Positions 53,334 to 61,273 are shown, counted from the stretch's first letter. The stretch: DNA of 64,000 nucleotides from Arthrobacter sp. SX1312 (GCF_002929295.1 NZ_PJIM01000001.1:291940-355939), one strand, 5' to 3'. Numbers and translations: made by a program. The notes: generated from the letters alone by a model not told the origin.

Positions 53334-54971
53334 TCATGCCGCCACCCCCAGCGACTCCGCAGCACAGGCAATCAGGTCTCGGGCGGCCGGCGGGGTGACG
53401 GCGTTGCCGGACATCTTGACCTGCTCCCGCTTGTTGCCGAGCATCTTGTACTCGGCGGGGAAGGCCATGCCGCGCTTGATCTCGTGGGGCTCGAGCATCC
53501 GGAAGAGGCAGTCCTCGACGTCGGGGACTTTCCACTCGGTGAGGGCGTGGTGGGTGCCGTTCGCCGCGAAGGTATCCAGGGGCTCGGTGACGTCCTTCGG
53601 AGCGTTCGTGCCGCGCAGCGTCGTGATCATTGCAAAGCGGTCGCGGGTGCTCAGGGTGTCGATCGGGTGCCCGACGGGCTTCATGCCGCCGTTGCCGTAG
53701 TAGGACATAAGCAGGCCCGTCTCGTTGCGCGTCGTCATGGTGCGCATCGCCGCGTGCACGCTGGCCGCGCTCTTGCCCTCGCGCCCCTCGACCGGGATCA
53801 GGAGGGACTGGTGGCCCGCGGTGGTCAGCGTGCGCATGACCTCAGTGGCCGGCGTCGTCATCTCGGCGCCGCCGGTGTTGTTCCGCATCAGCAGGGCGCG
53901 CGTGTACGACGTCGTCTGCGTCCGGAAAGGATCCTCCGTACCGGAGATGACCGGGGCGCCGCGCACGGCGTCGACGACGAGGCCTTTCGAGAGCGACGTG
54001 TGGAGGGTCCGCAGCGGGTCCGTCTCGGGCCAGATGCGGTAGTAGTCCCCACCGCGGCGCGGGTCCGTGGAGTCGTACTGGTTCCCTGCTGCTTCGAGGT
54101 GCATGGCCTGCCCGTGGTACTTCCGCAGGCCTGCCTCGATCCGGGCCAGAGTCTTCGGCGCGAGCGGCCGCACGCGGTCGCCGATGCGCTCTCCGGCTAT
54201 CGACCAGTCAATGGCGCTGGAGGCCGGCAGCCAGCCTGGCTCCACGATCTGATTGCGGCAGGCGGTGTTCGGGCAGCGGTAGTTGTACTGGGCGCGGTAG
54301 CGGCCCCAGCGCTCGGCCTTCTTGAAGATCTGCATCGCGTTTACCAGCTGGTCGCAGCCCGAGCAGTACGCCTTCGGGCGGAAGTACTTCTCGAAGTCGG
54401 GGCGTTGATTGCCCTTCCGCCAGAAGACGACGTACATGCGGTCGCGGGACTGCGGCGCCGGGAGCCCGCCGAACTGCGCGTGCATGCTGTTGAGGTAGAC
54501 GATGTGGTGGTCGTATCCGAGGGACGTCATGGCCATCAGCCAGGCGTCGAACATCACCCACTTCGCGGCGTCGACGACGTTCTCCGTGATGATGATCTTG
54601 TACCCGTGGTGCTCGGCGAACCGGGGCACGTCCCACATGGTGGCGCGGGACCGGTCGGCCGCCTCGTCAGGCAGGCTGTCGCCGAAGAGATCCGGCTGGT
54701 TCGTGCCGCGCTTCTTGCCCTTAGCCACCGAGTGGTTGGTGCACTCAGGCGAGGCCCAGAGGATGTCGGAGCTGGCGACGTAGCGGGGGTCGACCTGGGA
54801 GACGTCGGCGCATAGGTGCGCGGCGTCCTGGTGGTTGCTGTTGTGGGTGTCGATGGCGAGCTGCCAGTGGTTCATGGCGCTCTTGACGGTGACGCCGGGG
54901 ACCTCGGTGGCTCCGGTGCTGGAGCCGCCGGCGCCGCAGAACATGTCTGTCAGGGTCAGCACGGGGCGCAT
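53334..54971 (-). CDS. DNA (cytosine-5-)-methyltransferase
   Basis: 545 aa from ATG 54971. Class I methyltransferase motifs in order: SAM-binding DMFCGAGGSS (residues 9-18), the catalytic loop SPECTNHS with Cys77, ENV (130-132), QSRDR (174-178) and the C-terminal GNAVTPPAA. A long target recognition region with a Cys4 zinc site (CSGC...CPNTAC, about 205-235) lies between. The usual PPC is SPEC here. It probably modifies phage or host DNA against restriction; no partner endonuclease is adjacent. Confidence 0.93.
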   Translation of the reverse strand: MRPVLTLTDMFCGAGGSSTGATEVPGVTVKSAMNHWQLAIDTHNSNHQDAAHLCADVSQVDPRYVASSDILWASPECTNHSVAKGKKRGTNQPDLFGDSLPDEAADRSRATMWDVPRFAEHHGYKIIITENVVDAAKWVMFDAWLMAMTSLGYDHHIVYLNSMHAQFGGLPAPQSRDRMYVVFWRKGNQRPDFEKYFRPKAYCSGCDQLVNAMQIFKKAERWGRYRAQYNYRCPNTACRNQIVEPGWLPASSAIDWSIAGERIGDRVRPLAPKTLARIEAGLRKYHGQAMHLEAAGNQYDSTDPRRGGDYYRIWPETDPLRTLHTSLSKGLVVDAVRGAPVISGTEDPFRTQTTSYTRALLMRNNTGGAEMTTPATEVMRTLTTAGHQSLLIPVEGREGKSAASVHAAMRTMTTRNETGLLMSYYGNGGMKPVGHPIDTLSTRDRFAMITTLRGTNAPKDVTEPLDTFAANGTHHALTEWKVPDVEDCLFRMLEPHEIKRGMAFPAEYKMLGNKREQVKMSGNAVTPPAARDLIACAAESLGVAA

Positions 54972-55026
54972 GCTCCCGTCAGGTGAAGCTTGATCATGGT
55001 GGGTTCCGTTCGAAGAAGGTGGGGAG

Positions 55027-55221
55027 CTACTTGACGTACTCGCGCCAGCGGGTGCCGAGTGGGTGGACGCGCTGGCGGCGGCGCCGCTCGAGGTAGGTGA
55101 TGAAGCCGGGCGCAATGCTGGCGAGCCGTTCCAGCTCCGCTGGGGAGATCGCCTCGTTCGCGGTCTGCTGCTTGAGCCGCGCCAACGTCATCAGGCGCTG
55201 GCTGCCGTCGGGGGACATCAT
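55027..55221 (-). CDS. Small basic early protein
   Basis: 64 aa from ATG 55221, which overlaps the preceding stop. It starts MMSPDGSQRLMTL and is helical and basic at the end (YLERRRRQRVHPLGTRWREYVK in part). The longer open frame upstream is excluded because of the coupled ATG. Probably DNA- or protein-binding, not recognised. Confidence 0.62.
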   Translation of the reverse strand: MMSPDGSQRLMTLARLKQQTANEAISPAELERLASIAPGFITYLERRRRQRVHPLGTRWREYVK

Positions 55222-55328
55222 TCGCTGCACCGGCAGTCTCCGTTCAGTGGATGCACCGGCACGTTGCACGACGGGCACCGCTCGGCCCCTATCTGCGGCC
55301 TTGGCTTGGGTTCAGGCTGCTGCGGCAC
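55218..55328 (-). CDS. 36-aa zinc-ribbon microprotein
   Basis: GTG start at 55328 with GGGAGG 6 nt upstream. The short product contains CPSC and CRC with an intervening PVHPLNGD, a zinc knuckle. Its stop overlaps the next gene's ATG (ATGA). It overlaps the preceding gene by 17 bp. Confidence 0.6.
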   Translation of the reverse strand: MPQQPEPKPRPQIGAERCPSCNVPVHPLNGDCRCSE

Positions 55329-55623
55329 GGGACACCTCCCGGCGGTAGGAGATCTGGCCCGCGGCCATCCGGTGGGTACCGACATGCATGCTCGCCCAGG
55401 CGAGGGCATCTGCGCGGTTCGTGAAGTTCCTGACGGCGCCCTCGGTCTCGGAGATCTCATAGGGCGCGTCCCACACGGTGACGATCCACTGGTCCCCGTT
55501 TGGCCTGACGGTCGCGCGCGGGTGGCGCAGCTCCTCGCAGCGGGGCGACGGGCTCAGCGGCCGGTTCAGCATCATGAGGCGGCCGCTACCGTCGCTCGGG
55601 CTGGTGGTTGGAAGGCGGGTCAT
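55312..55623 (-). CDS. Hypothetical early protein
   Basis: 103 aa. The C-terminal two thirds (WIVTVWDAPYEISETEGAVR) form a strand-strand-helix pattern. Basic overall. No recognised family. Overlaps the 64-aa gene upstream by 4 bp. Confidence 0.65.
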   Translation of the reverse strand: MTRLPTTSPSDGSGRLMMLNRPLSPSPRCEELRHPRATVRPNGDQWIVTVWDAPYEISETEGAVRNFTNRADALAWASMHVGTHRMAAGQISYRREVSRAAAA

Positions 55624-55814
55624 GGTTTCGTTATCTCGATCTCGATGTAGGTGCGGAGGAAGCCCTCTGCGGCGCGGAGCTGCGCGAGCGCGTGGACGGG
55701 CTGGTTGTCCTGGGTGAGCAGGAGGGAGCGGGTGAGGTGGTTCTCCGCGTTCAGGACGAGGTCGGCGGTAGGGCGCTCGGCGATCTCCAGGACGGGGGCT
55801 GATTCGACGGTCAT
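55620..55814 (-). CDS. Hypothetical small early protein
   Basis: 64 aa, helical and weakly acidic (LRAAEGFLRTYIEIEI at the end). Start overlaps neither gene, lying 4 bp from the next membrane gene. Family not recognised. Confidence 0.62.
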   Translation of the reverse strand: MTVESAPVLEIAERPTADLVLNAENHLTRSLLLTQDNQPVHALAQLRAAEGFLRTYIEIEITKP

Positions 55815-55818
55815 GGGG

Positions 55819-55992
55819 TCACTTCCAGAGATTGTGCGAGAGGACGATGGCGGAGACAGCGACGACGAGCGCCGACAGTGTGTTCACGCTGTGGTTCACG
55901 CCGGCCGTGCTGAGGTACATGACGGCCGCGGCGGCGAGCGCAAGAGTGAGGGCGATGTTGAGGGCGGCCGTGCGGTTGATGGTGGCGTGCAT
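55819..55992 (-). CDS. 57-aa membrane protein
   Basis: From MHATINRTAALNIALTL at 55992. Two hydrophobic segments (about residues 9-28 and 36-52) span most of the peptide. Function unknown; small membrane proteins with such topology are common in phage early regions. Confidence 0.6.
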   Translation of the reverse strand: MHATINRTAALNIALTLALAAAAVMYLSTAGVNHSVNTLSALVVAVSAIVLSHNLWK

Positions 55993-55993
55993 G

Positions 55994-56266
55994 TCAGGCT
56001 CGCTTCTGGGCTCGGGTGCCGATCTGGCGGACGCTGGCGGAGCTGCTGGCGCTGATCTGCTCGGCATGGGTGGCGGGTGCCGCGGTGCGGACCGGCTGGG
56101 TGCGGAGGACCGCGATCTCGCGGATGTGCTCGCTGGTGAAGACGAGCTTTCCCTTGCCCCAGGTGAGGTGTGGGATCTTGCCTTCGTAGGCCTGCTCCCG
56201 GAGGAAGTTCTCCGTGCACTTCATGAGCTGGGCTGCTTCGGCGGGCTCGTAGAACTCAAGATCCAT
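55994..56266 (-). CDS. HTH_17 / excisionase-like DNA-binding protein
   Basis: 90 aa from MDLEFYEPAEAA at 56266 with AAAGGAT upstream. The N-terminal 50 residues match the HTH_17 (MerR/excisionase-like) pattern: EPAEAAQLMKCTENFLREQ, GKIPHLTWGKGKLVF, TSEHIREI. The tail is Ala/Ser-rich. Such proteins serve as excisionases or early regulators. The integrase gene is far off at attL, but that does not exclude an Xis role. Confidence 0.72.
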   Translation of the reverse strand: MDLEFYEPAEAAQLMKCTENFLREQAYEGKIPHLTWGKGKLVFTSEHIREIAVLRTQPVRTAAPATHAEQISASSSASVRQIGTRAQKRA

Positions 56267-56615
56267 GGCTGATCCTTTGGGCCAGGTGGGGATTGGTGAT
56301 GGTCGGGGTGACAAAGGTCGGCAGCCGATTCATGGCCGGGGCTGTATGCAGAGGCAGCAGAGGCATGGGTACGAGCGCGAAGTCAGCCTGCGTCCGCCGG
56401 TTTGCGTTGTCGACGGCGGCGCCGAAGCTGCACATCACCTCGATGAAGTGGTCGAGTCCGTCGGTGACGCGCTGCATGAACTCAGCGAACGGGTTCCGGT
56501 TCGGCTTCGAAGCCGCGATGTCCGCGAGTGCCTTGGCCATGTAGATGCGGGCGAGGTTCGGTTGGTCGGTTTCGATGGCGTGGCGGGCCTTCGTGATGAG
56601 CTGGTCGACGGTCAT
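56256..56615 (-). CDS. Hypothetical early protein
   Basis: 119 aa from MTVDQLITKARH at 56615, overlapping the antirepressor end by 4 bp. The first 55 residues are helical (ALADIAASKPNRNPF), the second half is Pro/Leu-rich. The longer minus-strand frame is a shadow of the antirepressor gene. No family. Confidence 0.66.
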   Translation of the reverse strand: MTVDQLITKARHAIETDQPNLARIYMAKALADIAASKPNRNPFAEFMQRVTDGLDHFIEVMCSFGAAVDNANRRTQADFALVPMPLLPLHTAPAMNRLPTFVTPTITNPHLAQRISHGS

Positions 56616-57328
56616 ACGAGGACTCCCGCCCGTTCGACGGCCTGCTGGGACTGGGCGAGCTTCCGGCGGAGGTAGTCGACGCCGGAGGGGCGTACCCAGG
56701 TGGTGTGGGTGGGGACGGTTTCGCCGGCACGGTTGCGGCGGGTTCCGACCTTGATCTCGAAGTGGTGCATGTAGCGCTGGTAGGGCAGGTTGTTGCCCTG
56801 AAGGATGCCGAGGTGGCGCAGCTCGCGGAAGAGGACGTTTCGGCCGTAGCCGATCGCTTTCGCTGCGGCTTCCATGCTGTAGAGGCCTTGAGTCTCCATC
56901 AGCTCGTCGAAAGCTTCGGCCTTGGGTGCGGCGAGCTGCAGCTGCTCTGCCTGGTCGATGACCTGGCGTGCGAGGGCGAGGACCTGCTCCTGTTGGGAGA
57001 GCTGGGGGAGGGGCGAGTACTGGCCGGTGGTGCGGATCGCGGGGAGGACCTCGTGGGTGACCCACCTCTTGAAGCCCTTGGCCTGCTCCTTCCTGCTTCG
57101 GAAGATCAGGGAGTAGAGGCCGGCTTCGTTGATGAGCGACATCGACTGGAGGCCGCCGGGGGTGTCCACACTGTGTACGCCCCTCTCGTCCTCGTCGAGG
57201 AGTGCGACCGATGATCGGTTGAGGTCGAGGGTGGCGAGGATGTCGGCGGCGACGAACCATGGTTCGCCGTCGACGGTCGCCGTCCGTACCTCGTGACCTT
57301 CGAAGGTGAAGGGTTGTATCGTGGTCAT
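56612..57328 (-). CDS. ant: BRO-N / KilA-C antirepressor
   Basis: 238 aa. Residues 1-105 match the BRO-N domain (FTFEGHEVRTATVDGEPWFVA in part, then RWVTHEVLPAIRTTG). Residues 120-235 are a phage antirepressor KilA-C domain (AAKAIGYGRNVLFRELRHLG, ending VDYLRRKLAQ). These proteins interfere with repressor activity to favour lytic growth. The gene lies in the early operon downstream of the Cro-like regulator. Confidence 0.9.
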   Translation of the reverse strand: MTTIQPFTFEGHEVRTATVDGEPWFVAADILATLDLNRSSVALLDEDERGVHSVDTPGGLQSMSLINEAGLYSLIFRSRKEQAKGFKRWVTHEVLPAIRTTGQYSPLPQLSQQEQVLALARQVIDQAEQLQLAAPKAEAFDELMETQGLYSMEAAAKAIGYGRNVLFRELRHLGILQGNNLPYQRYMHHFEIKVGTRRNRAGETVPTHTTWVRPSGVDYLRRKLAQSQQAVERAGVLV

Positions 57329-57377
57329 GAACTTTCCTTTTGAGAATGGGTCGGTTTACGCGGTCAGCTAGCTCGAA

Positions 57378-58163
57378 CTAGCTGGCCGCTTCTGCGTTCT
57401 GGGGGAGGACGGCGGCCGCCGTGTGGTCCCGGGAGTAGTACTCGCGGGCCACGAAGCGTGCGATGTGCGCGTGGAGCTCGAAGTACTCGCGCTCCAGCTC
57501 GGCCCAGGCGGCCTCGAGGTGGACTAGGCCGGCATCGAGCTGGGCCGTCCGGTCGAGGGTGCGGACCACGGCCAGCTCGCGGTCGAAGCGGTGCGCCCCG
57601 GCGGAGAACCTGTTGAACGCGGCTACCTGGCGCTCGGTCAGCGCTTTCGCCGCGAACGCGCTCGGACTGGCATTCGCCGGCTCGGCCTTTGCGAAGAACC
57701 GAGGGGCCCTCAGGTCTTCCTTGTCGTGGTGCCTGTGACGAGCCTCGAACTCCGCCATCGCCGTCAGGTCGGTCTCCATCGACGCCTTCTTGCACGTGTG
57801 GCAGAGCAGATGACCGTTGCCCAGGCGTTGGAGGGAGCTGGATGCGCTGCCGGGGGACAGCAGCGCATCCAGCACCTGGTCGTCAGCAGCAGCCGGCGGC
57901 TGGGGGAGCGCAGCCACTTCGCTGACGGGATCCGCGACGGGCTGGGCTGTGGAAGGACCCTCAGCCCGCGCGGAAGCATGGAAGGCGCAGGACGCCTTAT
58001 GTTCACTGATCGGGGCGACGCACTCCGGGGGTACCGGCACCTCGTTCTGAGCCCGGCCCTTGATCGCTGACCACTCGACAGTGAAGCCGCAGTTGCACTC
58101 GAAAAAGGCAATGCGATCGCGGTATCGCTTGCCGAGTCCGGGCTTGGATCCGTACTGGCTCAT
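57378..58163 (-). CDS. Hypothetical early protein with Cys/His motifs
   Basis: 261 aa from MSQYGSKPGLG at 58163. Zinc-binding patterns occur near the start (FECNCGFTVEW, residues about 20-31, and PPECVAPISEHKASCAFH) and in the middle (LLCHTCKKAS). The C-terminal 110 residues are helical (VHLEAAWAELEREYFELHAH), perhaps coiled. Coupled to a 24-aa leader ORF. Not recognised. Confidence 0.72.
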   Translation of the reverse strand: MSQYGSKPGLGKRYRDRIAFFECNCGFTVEWSAIKGRAQNEVPVPPECVAPISEHKASCAFHASARAEGPSTAQPVADPVSEVAALPQPPAAADDQVLDALLSPGSASSSLQRLGNGHLLCHTCKKASMETDLTAMAEFEARHRHHDKEDLRAPRFFAKAEPANASPSAFAAKALTERQVAAFNRFSAGAHRFDRELAVVRTLDRTAQLDAGLVHLEAAWAELEREYFELHAHIARFVAREYYSRDHTAAAVLPQNAEAAS

Positions 58164-58234
58164 CGCCGGCCGCCGTGAGTAGCGGGACGAGTGGTGGGTG
58201 AAGGGAAAGCGAGTGGTGCAAGGCAACAGCGCAT
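58160..58234 (-). CDS. 24-aa leader peptide before the 261-aa gene
   Basis: ATG 58234 is placed 7 nt after AAGGAGG and the 24-codon frame stops with TGA overlapping the next ATG (ATGA). The product is Cys/Pro/Arg-containing (starts MRCCLAPLAF). The downstream gene has no ribosome binding site of its own, so it would be translated by reinitiation. The real role could be only to load ribosomes. Confidence 0.5.
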   Translation of the reverse strand: MRCCLAPLAFPSPTTRPATHGGRR

Positions 58235-58342
58235 TGCATATCCTCCTTGTGATCGAGACTCTCGCCGTCCCCCACGGGGAGGCGTCTTGGTTGAGGAGCG
58301 GCTCGGCAATCTTTCTTGGCGGATAGGTGCCGGGCCGCTTGT

Positions 58343-58501
58343 TTATTCTTTTGGTTCCGCTTCCGCGTCCCGCAGCATCTGGGAGAGGTCGGACAGTTCT
58401 GCGGTGGTACTCACCAAGCGGCCCCAATCCTCATCGGCATAGGCCAATCGAACCTGGTACTGCAGGTGAGCGAACCGCTCGTGGAGCTGAGCTCCCGTCA
58501 G
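58343..58501 (-). CDS. Orphan reading frame after the Cro-like gene, start unclear
   Basis: The frame overlaps the end of the Cro-like gene and stays open from about 58575 to TAA 58343. It reads as ordinary protein (LHERFAHLQYQVRLAYADED, LVSTTAELSDLSQMLRDAEA in part), but has no ATG, GTG or TTG; only a CTG at 58501, overlapping the stop, could initiate. It could be a second cistron with rare start or the continuation of the upstream protein after a frameshift. Confidence 0.45.
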   Translation of the reverse strand: MTGAQLHERFAHLQYQVRLAYADEDWGRLVSTTAELSDLSQMLRDAEAEPKE

Positions 58502-58800
58502 ACTGAGACCAGCTGCGCTTTTGGGGTCACGCTCCGAAGAGATGCCCTTGGGCTTACTGCTTTCCGTCCAGATTGGTCAACATTCGTGGACACCTTGGTC
58601 AAAAAAAGGTCCTCCACGCCAACCCCGAGGAACTTCGCTATGCGGAGTGCGGGTTCCGTGTTGAGCGTCTTGGCCTCACCTCGAAGGATCTTGCCCATGT
58701 AGGTGTGCGTCTTGTATCCGGCGACCACTGCAAGCTGGCGCTGAGAGACGTCCTGGACGATCATCAGCCTCTGCAGCTTCTTGACGTCTCGAACTTCCAT
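58498..58800 (-). CDS. Cro-like HTH regulator, first gene of the early operon
   Basis: 100 aa from MEVRDVKK at 58800, chosen because GGAGAG is 5-8 nt upstream; a GTG at 58842 would add 14 residues. Residues about 5-65 are an HTH of the XRE type: QRQLAVVAGYKTHTYMGKIL, then PALRIAKFLGVGVEDLF. The last part beyond STNVDQ is atypical and may come from a frame error (see the neighbouring orphan frame). It faces the repressor gene across the operator region. Confidence 0.85.
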   Translation of the reverse strand: MEVRDVKKLQRLMIVQDVSQRQLAVVAGYKTHTYMGKILRGEAKTLNTEPALRIAKFLGVGVEDLFLTKVSTNVDQSGRKAVSPRASLRSVTPKAQLVSV

Positions 58801-58856
58801 CCAAATCTCTCCGATCGGAGTGGGTAACTTGATGTGTCTCACGATACATATTCCTG

Positions 58857-59018
58857 TCCGTAGTGTCCACTAATACGGATAGCGTAACACCCTGTGGTGC
58901 CCACCCCACAAGACCCCCGGCACACTTTTCTTCCCTTAAACCGCGCCCCCACAGGGAAAGGGTGGGTTCTCTTTGTACGATTCCTAGTGCCCACTAGTTC
59001 GTACATGCCGGTGTCCAC
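58857..59018. promoter_or_regulatory. Operator region between early and repressor genes
   Basis: Four copies of core GTGYCCAC lie in the 258-bp gap: 58863-58870, 58897-58904, 58987-58994 and 59011-59018. Two are extended dyads. TAGTGTCCACTA (58861-58872) is flanked by TCCGTA/TACGGA. TAGTGCCCACTA (58985-58996) is flanked by TGTACGA/TCGTACA. The flanks give 23- and 32-bp palindromes. They are placed over both divergent promoters, as expected for the repressor/Cro pair. Confidence 0.8.
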
Positions 59019-59058
59019 GCAGTTAGGAAGCCGAGTACATCCCGTAGAGGATTTGATC

Positions 59059-59592
59059 GTGAACAGCAGACATCCCCTCGGAGACCTCATCGAGAGGGTC
59101 CAGGAGAAGAACGGCTGGTCCGACCGCGACCTCGCGGACCGGGCCGGCAGGATGAACCTCGAGATCGCGAAGTCAAACTTCTCGCGGCTGAAGAACCAGC
59201 CTCTCAACTCGATCAAGGGCTCACTCATAAAAGGGCTGGCAGCGGTACTCGACGTCAGCGAGGGCAGAGTCGCGCAGGCCGCCCTTGCCAGTCTGGGAAT
59301 CGATCTTGGCCCGGACGAGGATTCTTTGGAAGTTGCTGTTCGCCGTTCGCTCGACCTGAGCGAGCGTGACCGCCGCATCATCAGTGCGGTCTTGTCTACG
59401 ATGCGAACAGAGGAGCGTGGTGGGAATGTCAGTACCGCCCCCATTAGCCAAGTAGGGGAAAGCCCTGCACCGAGCGACACCCACACGACGCAAGACGACG
59501 TCGACCTGGCCGCGTATGAGACCGGCCAGGAGAGTCAAGGCCGGCGCGTACGCCGGCTGCAGGACGAGGCCGCCGAGGGCTCGCAGGAGTAG
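59059..59592 (+). CDS. Immunity repressor
   Basis: 177 aa from GTG 59059, where AGAGGA lies about 8 nt upstream. Residues about 8-75 form an HTH region of the type found in temperate actinophage repressors (DRDLADRAGRMNLEIAKSNF, then LAAVLDVSEGRVAQAALAS). The C-terminal part is Ser/Asp-rich and has no LexA-like peptidase Ser/Lys pair that I can see, so inactivation would need another protein, perhaps the ImmA-like gene next door. The palindromes upstream are its probable targets. Confidence 0.83.
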   Translation: MNSRHPLGDLIERVQEKNGWSDRDLADRAGRMNLEIAKSNFSRLKNQPLNSIKGSLIKGLAAVLDVSEGRVAQAALASLGIDLGPDEDSLEVAVRRSLDLSERDRRIISAVLSTMRTEERGGNVSTAPISQVGESPAPSDTHTTQDDVDLAAYETGQESQGRRVRRLQDEAAEGSQE

Positions 59593-59682
59593 AAGGGCGC
59601 ACCTGCGAGCGCGATCGAGTTACACGCATGTAGTTCACATCCGCAACCAATAACGTCACTGGCGCTCCCTACCTTGAGGGAC

Positions 59683-60084
59683 ATGGTCTCAACCCACCCT
59701 TGGCGTGAACTCCGATCCCTCTCGCACATCACCGTCGAGTGGGTGGAGCTACCTGAAGGCGTGCACGCCCGGACGAACGGCGTCGACCGGATCCTCATGG
59801 ACAAGTGGCTCCTGCAGGTCGAGCGGCGCTGCGCCCTGGCGCACGAGTTGCAGCACATCAGGATGGGCCACCGCGGCCACCAGCCGCCGCGCATCGAACA
59901 CATGGTGCGGGTCGTCGTGGCGCGCCGGCTGATCACGCTCGAGGACCTTATCGCCGCGTGCTGCTGGTCGAGGAACAACCTCTGGGAGATCGCGGATGAG
60001 CTCTGGGTAACGCCTGATGTTCTCTGGGACCGCCTCACTCATCTCGATGCAAAGGAACGGCATGTCCTCAACTCCATCGACTGA
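59683..60084 (+). CDS. ImmA/IrrE-like metallopeptidase
   Basis: 133 aa from ATG 59683 (a TTG at 59674 is in frame). ALAHELQHIRMGH gives the zinc HExxH motif (His54, Glu55, His58) and RIEHMVRVVVARRLI is the following helix of the family. In ICEBs1 and related elements ImmA cuts the repressor after damage. Its location 90 bp downstream of the repressor fits this role here. A downstream Glu ligand is likely but not certain. Confidence 0.87.
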   Translation: MVSTHPWRELRSLSHITVEWVELPEGVHARTNGVDRILMDKWLLQVERRCALAHELQHIRMGHRGHQPPRIEHMVRVVVARRLITLEDLIAACCWSRNNLWEIADELWVTPDVLWDRLTHLDAKERHVLNSID

Positions 60085-60319
60085 GCGCGACCAGCACATG
60101 CTCACAATGGCCGGCACGCACTACAAGCACCAAGGCGCCCGCGAGACCGCCATCGGACAGCTCTTCAACATGACGCCGACTGCGTTCTACCAGCGCGTCA
60201 ACCAGCTGCTCGACTGCGAGGCCGCCCTGGCATGGAATCCGATGCTCGTCCAACGCCTGCGAGCGCAGCGGCGGAGTAGAGACAGGCCGCGAGCGCTGCG
60301 ACTGGGTGCGCCCATCTGA
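60062..60319 (+). CDS. DUF3263-like protein
   Basis: 85 aa from MSSTPSTERD at 60062, overlapping the protease gene by 23 bp. The pattern FNMTPTAFYQRVNQLLDCEAA then NPMLVQRLRAQR (split here) is the DUF3263 form found in actinobacterial chromosomes and phages, a small helical HTH-like unit. The role is unknown; it may bind DNA. Confidence 0.75.
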   Translation: MSSTPSTERDQHMLTMAGTHYKHQGARETAIGQLFNMTPTAFYQRVNQLLDCEAALAWNPMLVQRLRAQRRSRDRPRALRLGAPI

Positions 60320-60340
60320 CAACACTGAGAGGATGAGCGG

Positions 60341-61273
60341 ATGCCGCAGAAGACGCTGAAGGACAGAGCAAGGGTTGCTCTCCAAGGGGAACGCGCCGGG
60401 TACCGGGCACTCTTAGAAGTCGCAGAGGAAGTCTTGCCCCTTCGTCCGGCACCATCGACTCGCCATGCAGACGAAGTTTTCGTGCGTTCCACTCACGAGC
60501 ATGCGGAAGTTGCGTTGATCGGTCTCCTCAATTCGTCAGTGCACAACGTCGTACACGCGCTGATCATCATGGACGAGTACCTCGAGGGAGTCCTTGCCCT
60601 TCTCGAACGAGACACGCTGCGGACCTACCCGGCGACTTCAATGTCACGATCAATCCACGAGGGGGTTCTCGTCCTTTGCCGGACTTTCGACTCAGACCTC
60701 AGCACCGACCAGCGCCTCGTGCGCATGGCTGCTCTAGACGTGAAGACGCGAGTGGGAGCGCTGGACGGGTTCCGGTCCTTTGCGGGCCCGCCAGGCGAGG
60801 ACGAGCTGCGCTTGCGCGAGCACACTGACCAGTTCATTACCTATCTCGAAGGTGCTGGCTTCGAGATGTCGCGCAAGCAATCGAGACCGGAACTGCTCAC
60901 CGGCATAACCTGGGCCGGATTTCGGGAGGATCTCGATAAGGACGGGACCACAGGCGCTAGTCGCACTTACACGCCTGACATCCACTTCAACTGGGTAATC
61001 GGCTCGGCGGCCACACACTCCAAGAAGTGGTTTATGCACGGGCAGGAGGGCTCGACGGACGAGAGCGTCAAGGCCTTGATCCTTCCGCTCCTTGACCTCT
61101 CTCGACTCCTCATGAGGTGCTTGGGAACGTACTTCGGGATCGACGTGGAACAAGCGATCAAGACGACCGGCTTAAGGATGCGCGCGATACTACTCCACGA
61201 CGCAGAGCAGACTCTGACATCTCTAGGTGTTCTCGCCCGAGCGAACGCCTGGGACGTCCTGAACACTCGATGA
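60341..61273 (+). CDS. Accessory protein of unknown function in lysogeny arm
   Basis: 310 aa. Mostly helical throughout with conserved-looking Arg and His clusters (FNWVIGSAATHSKKWFMHG about 222-240). It follows DUF3263 with a 21-bp gap and may share its transcript. Base composition is lower in G+C than the phage core. It is a candidate lysogenic conversion or defence gene; I recognise no domain. Confidence 0.72.
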   Translation: MPQKTLKDRARVALQGERAGYRALLEVAEEVLPLRPAPSTRHADEVFVRSTHEHAEVALIGLLNSSVHNVVHALIIMDEYLEGVLALLERDTLRTYPATSMSRSIHEGVLVLCRTFDSDLSTDQRLVRMAALDVKTRVGALDGFRSFAGPPGEDELRLREHTDQFITYLEGAGFEMSRKQSRPELLTGITWAGFREDLDKDGTTGASRTYTPDIHFNWVIGSAATHSKKWFMHGQEGSTDESVKALILPLLDLSRLLMRCLGTYFGIDVEQAIKTTGLRMRAILLHDAEQTLTSLGVLARANAWDVLNTR

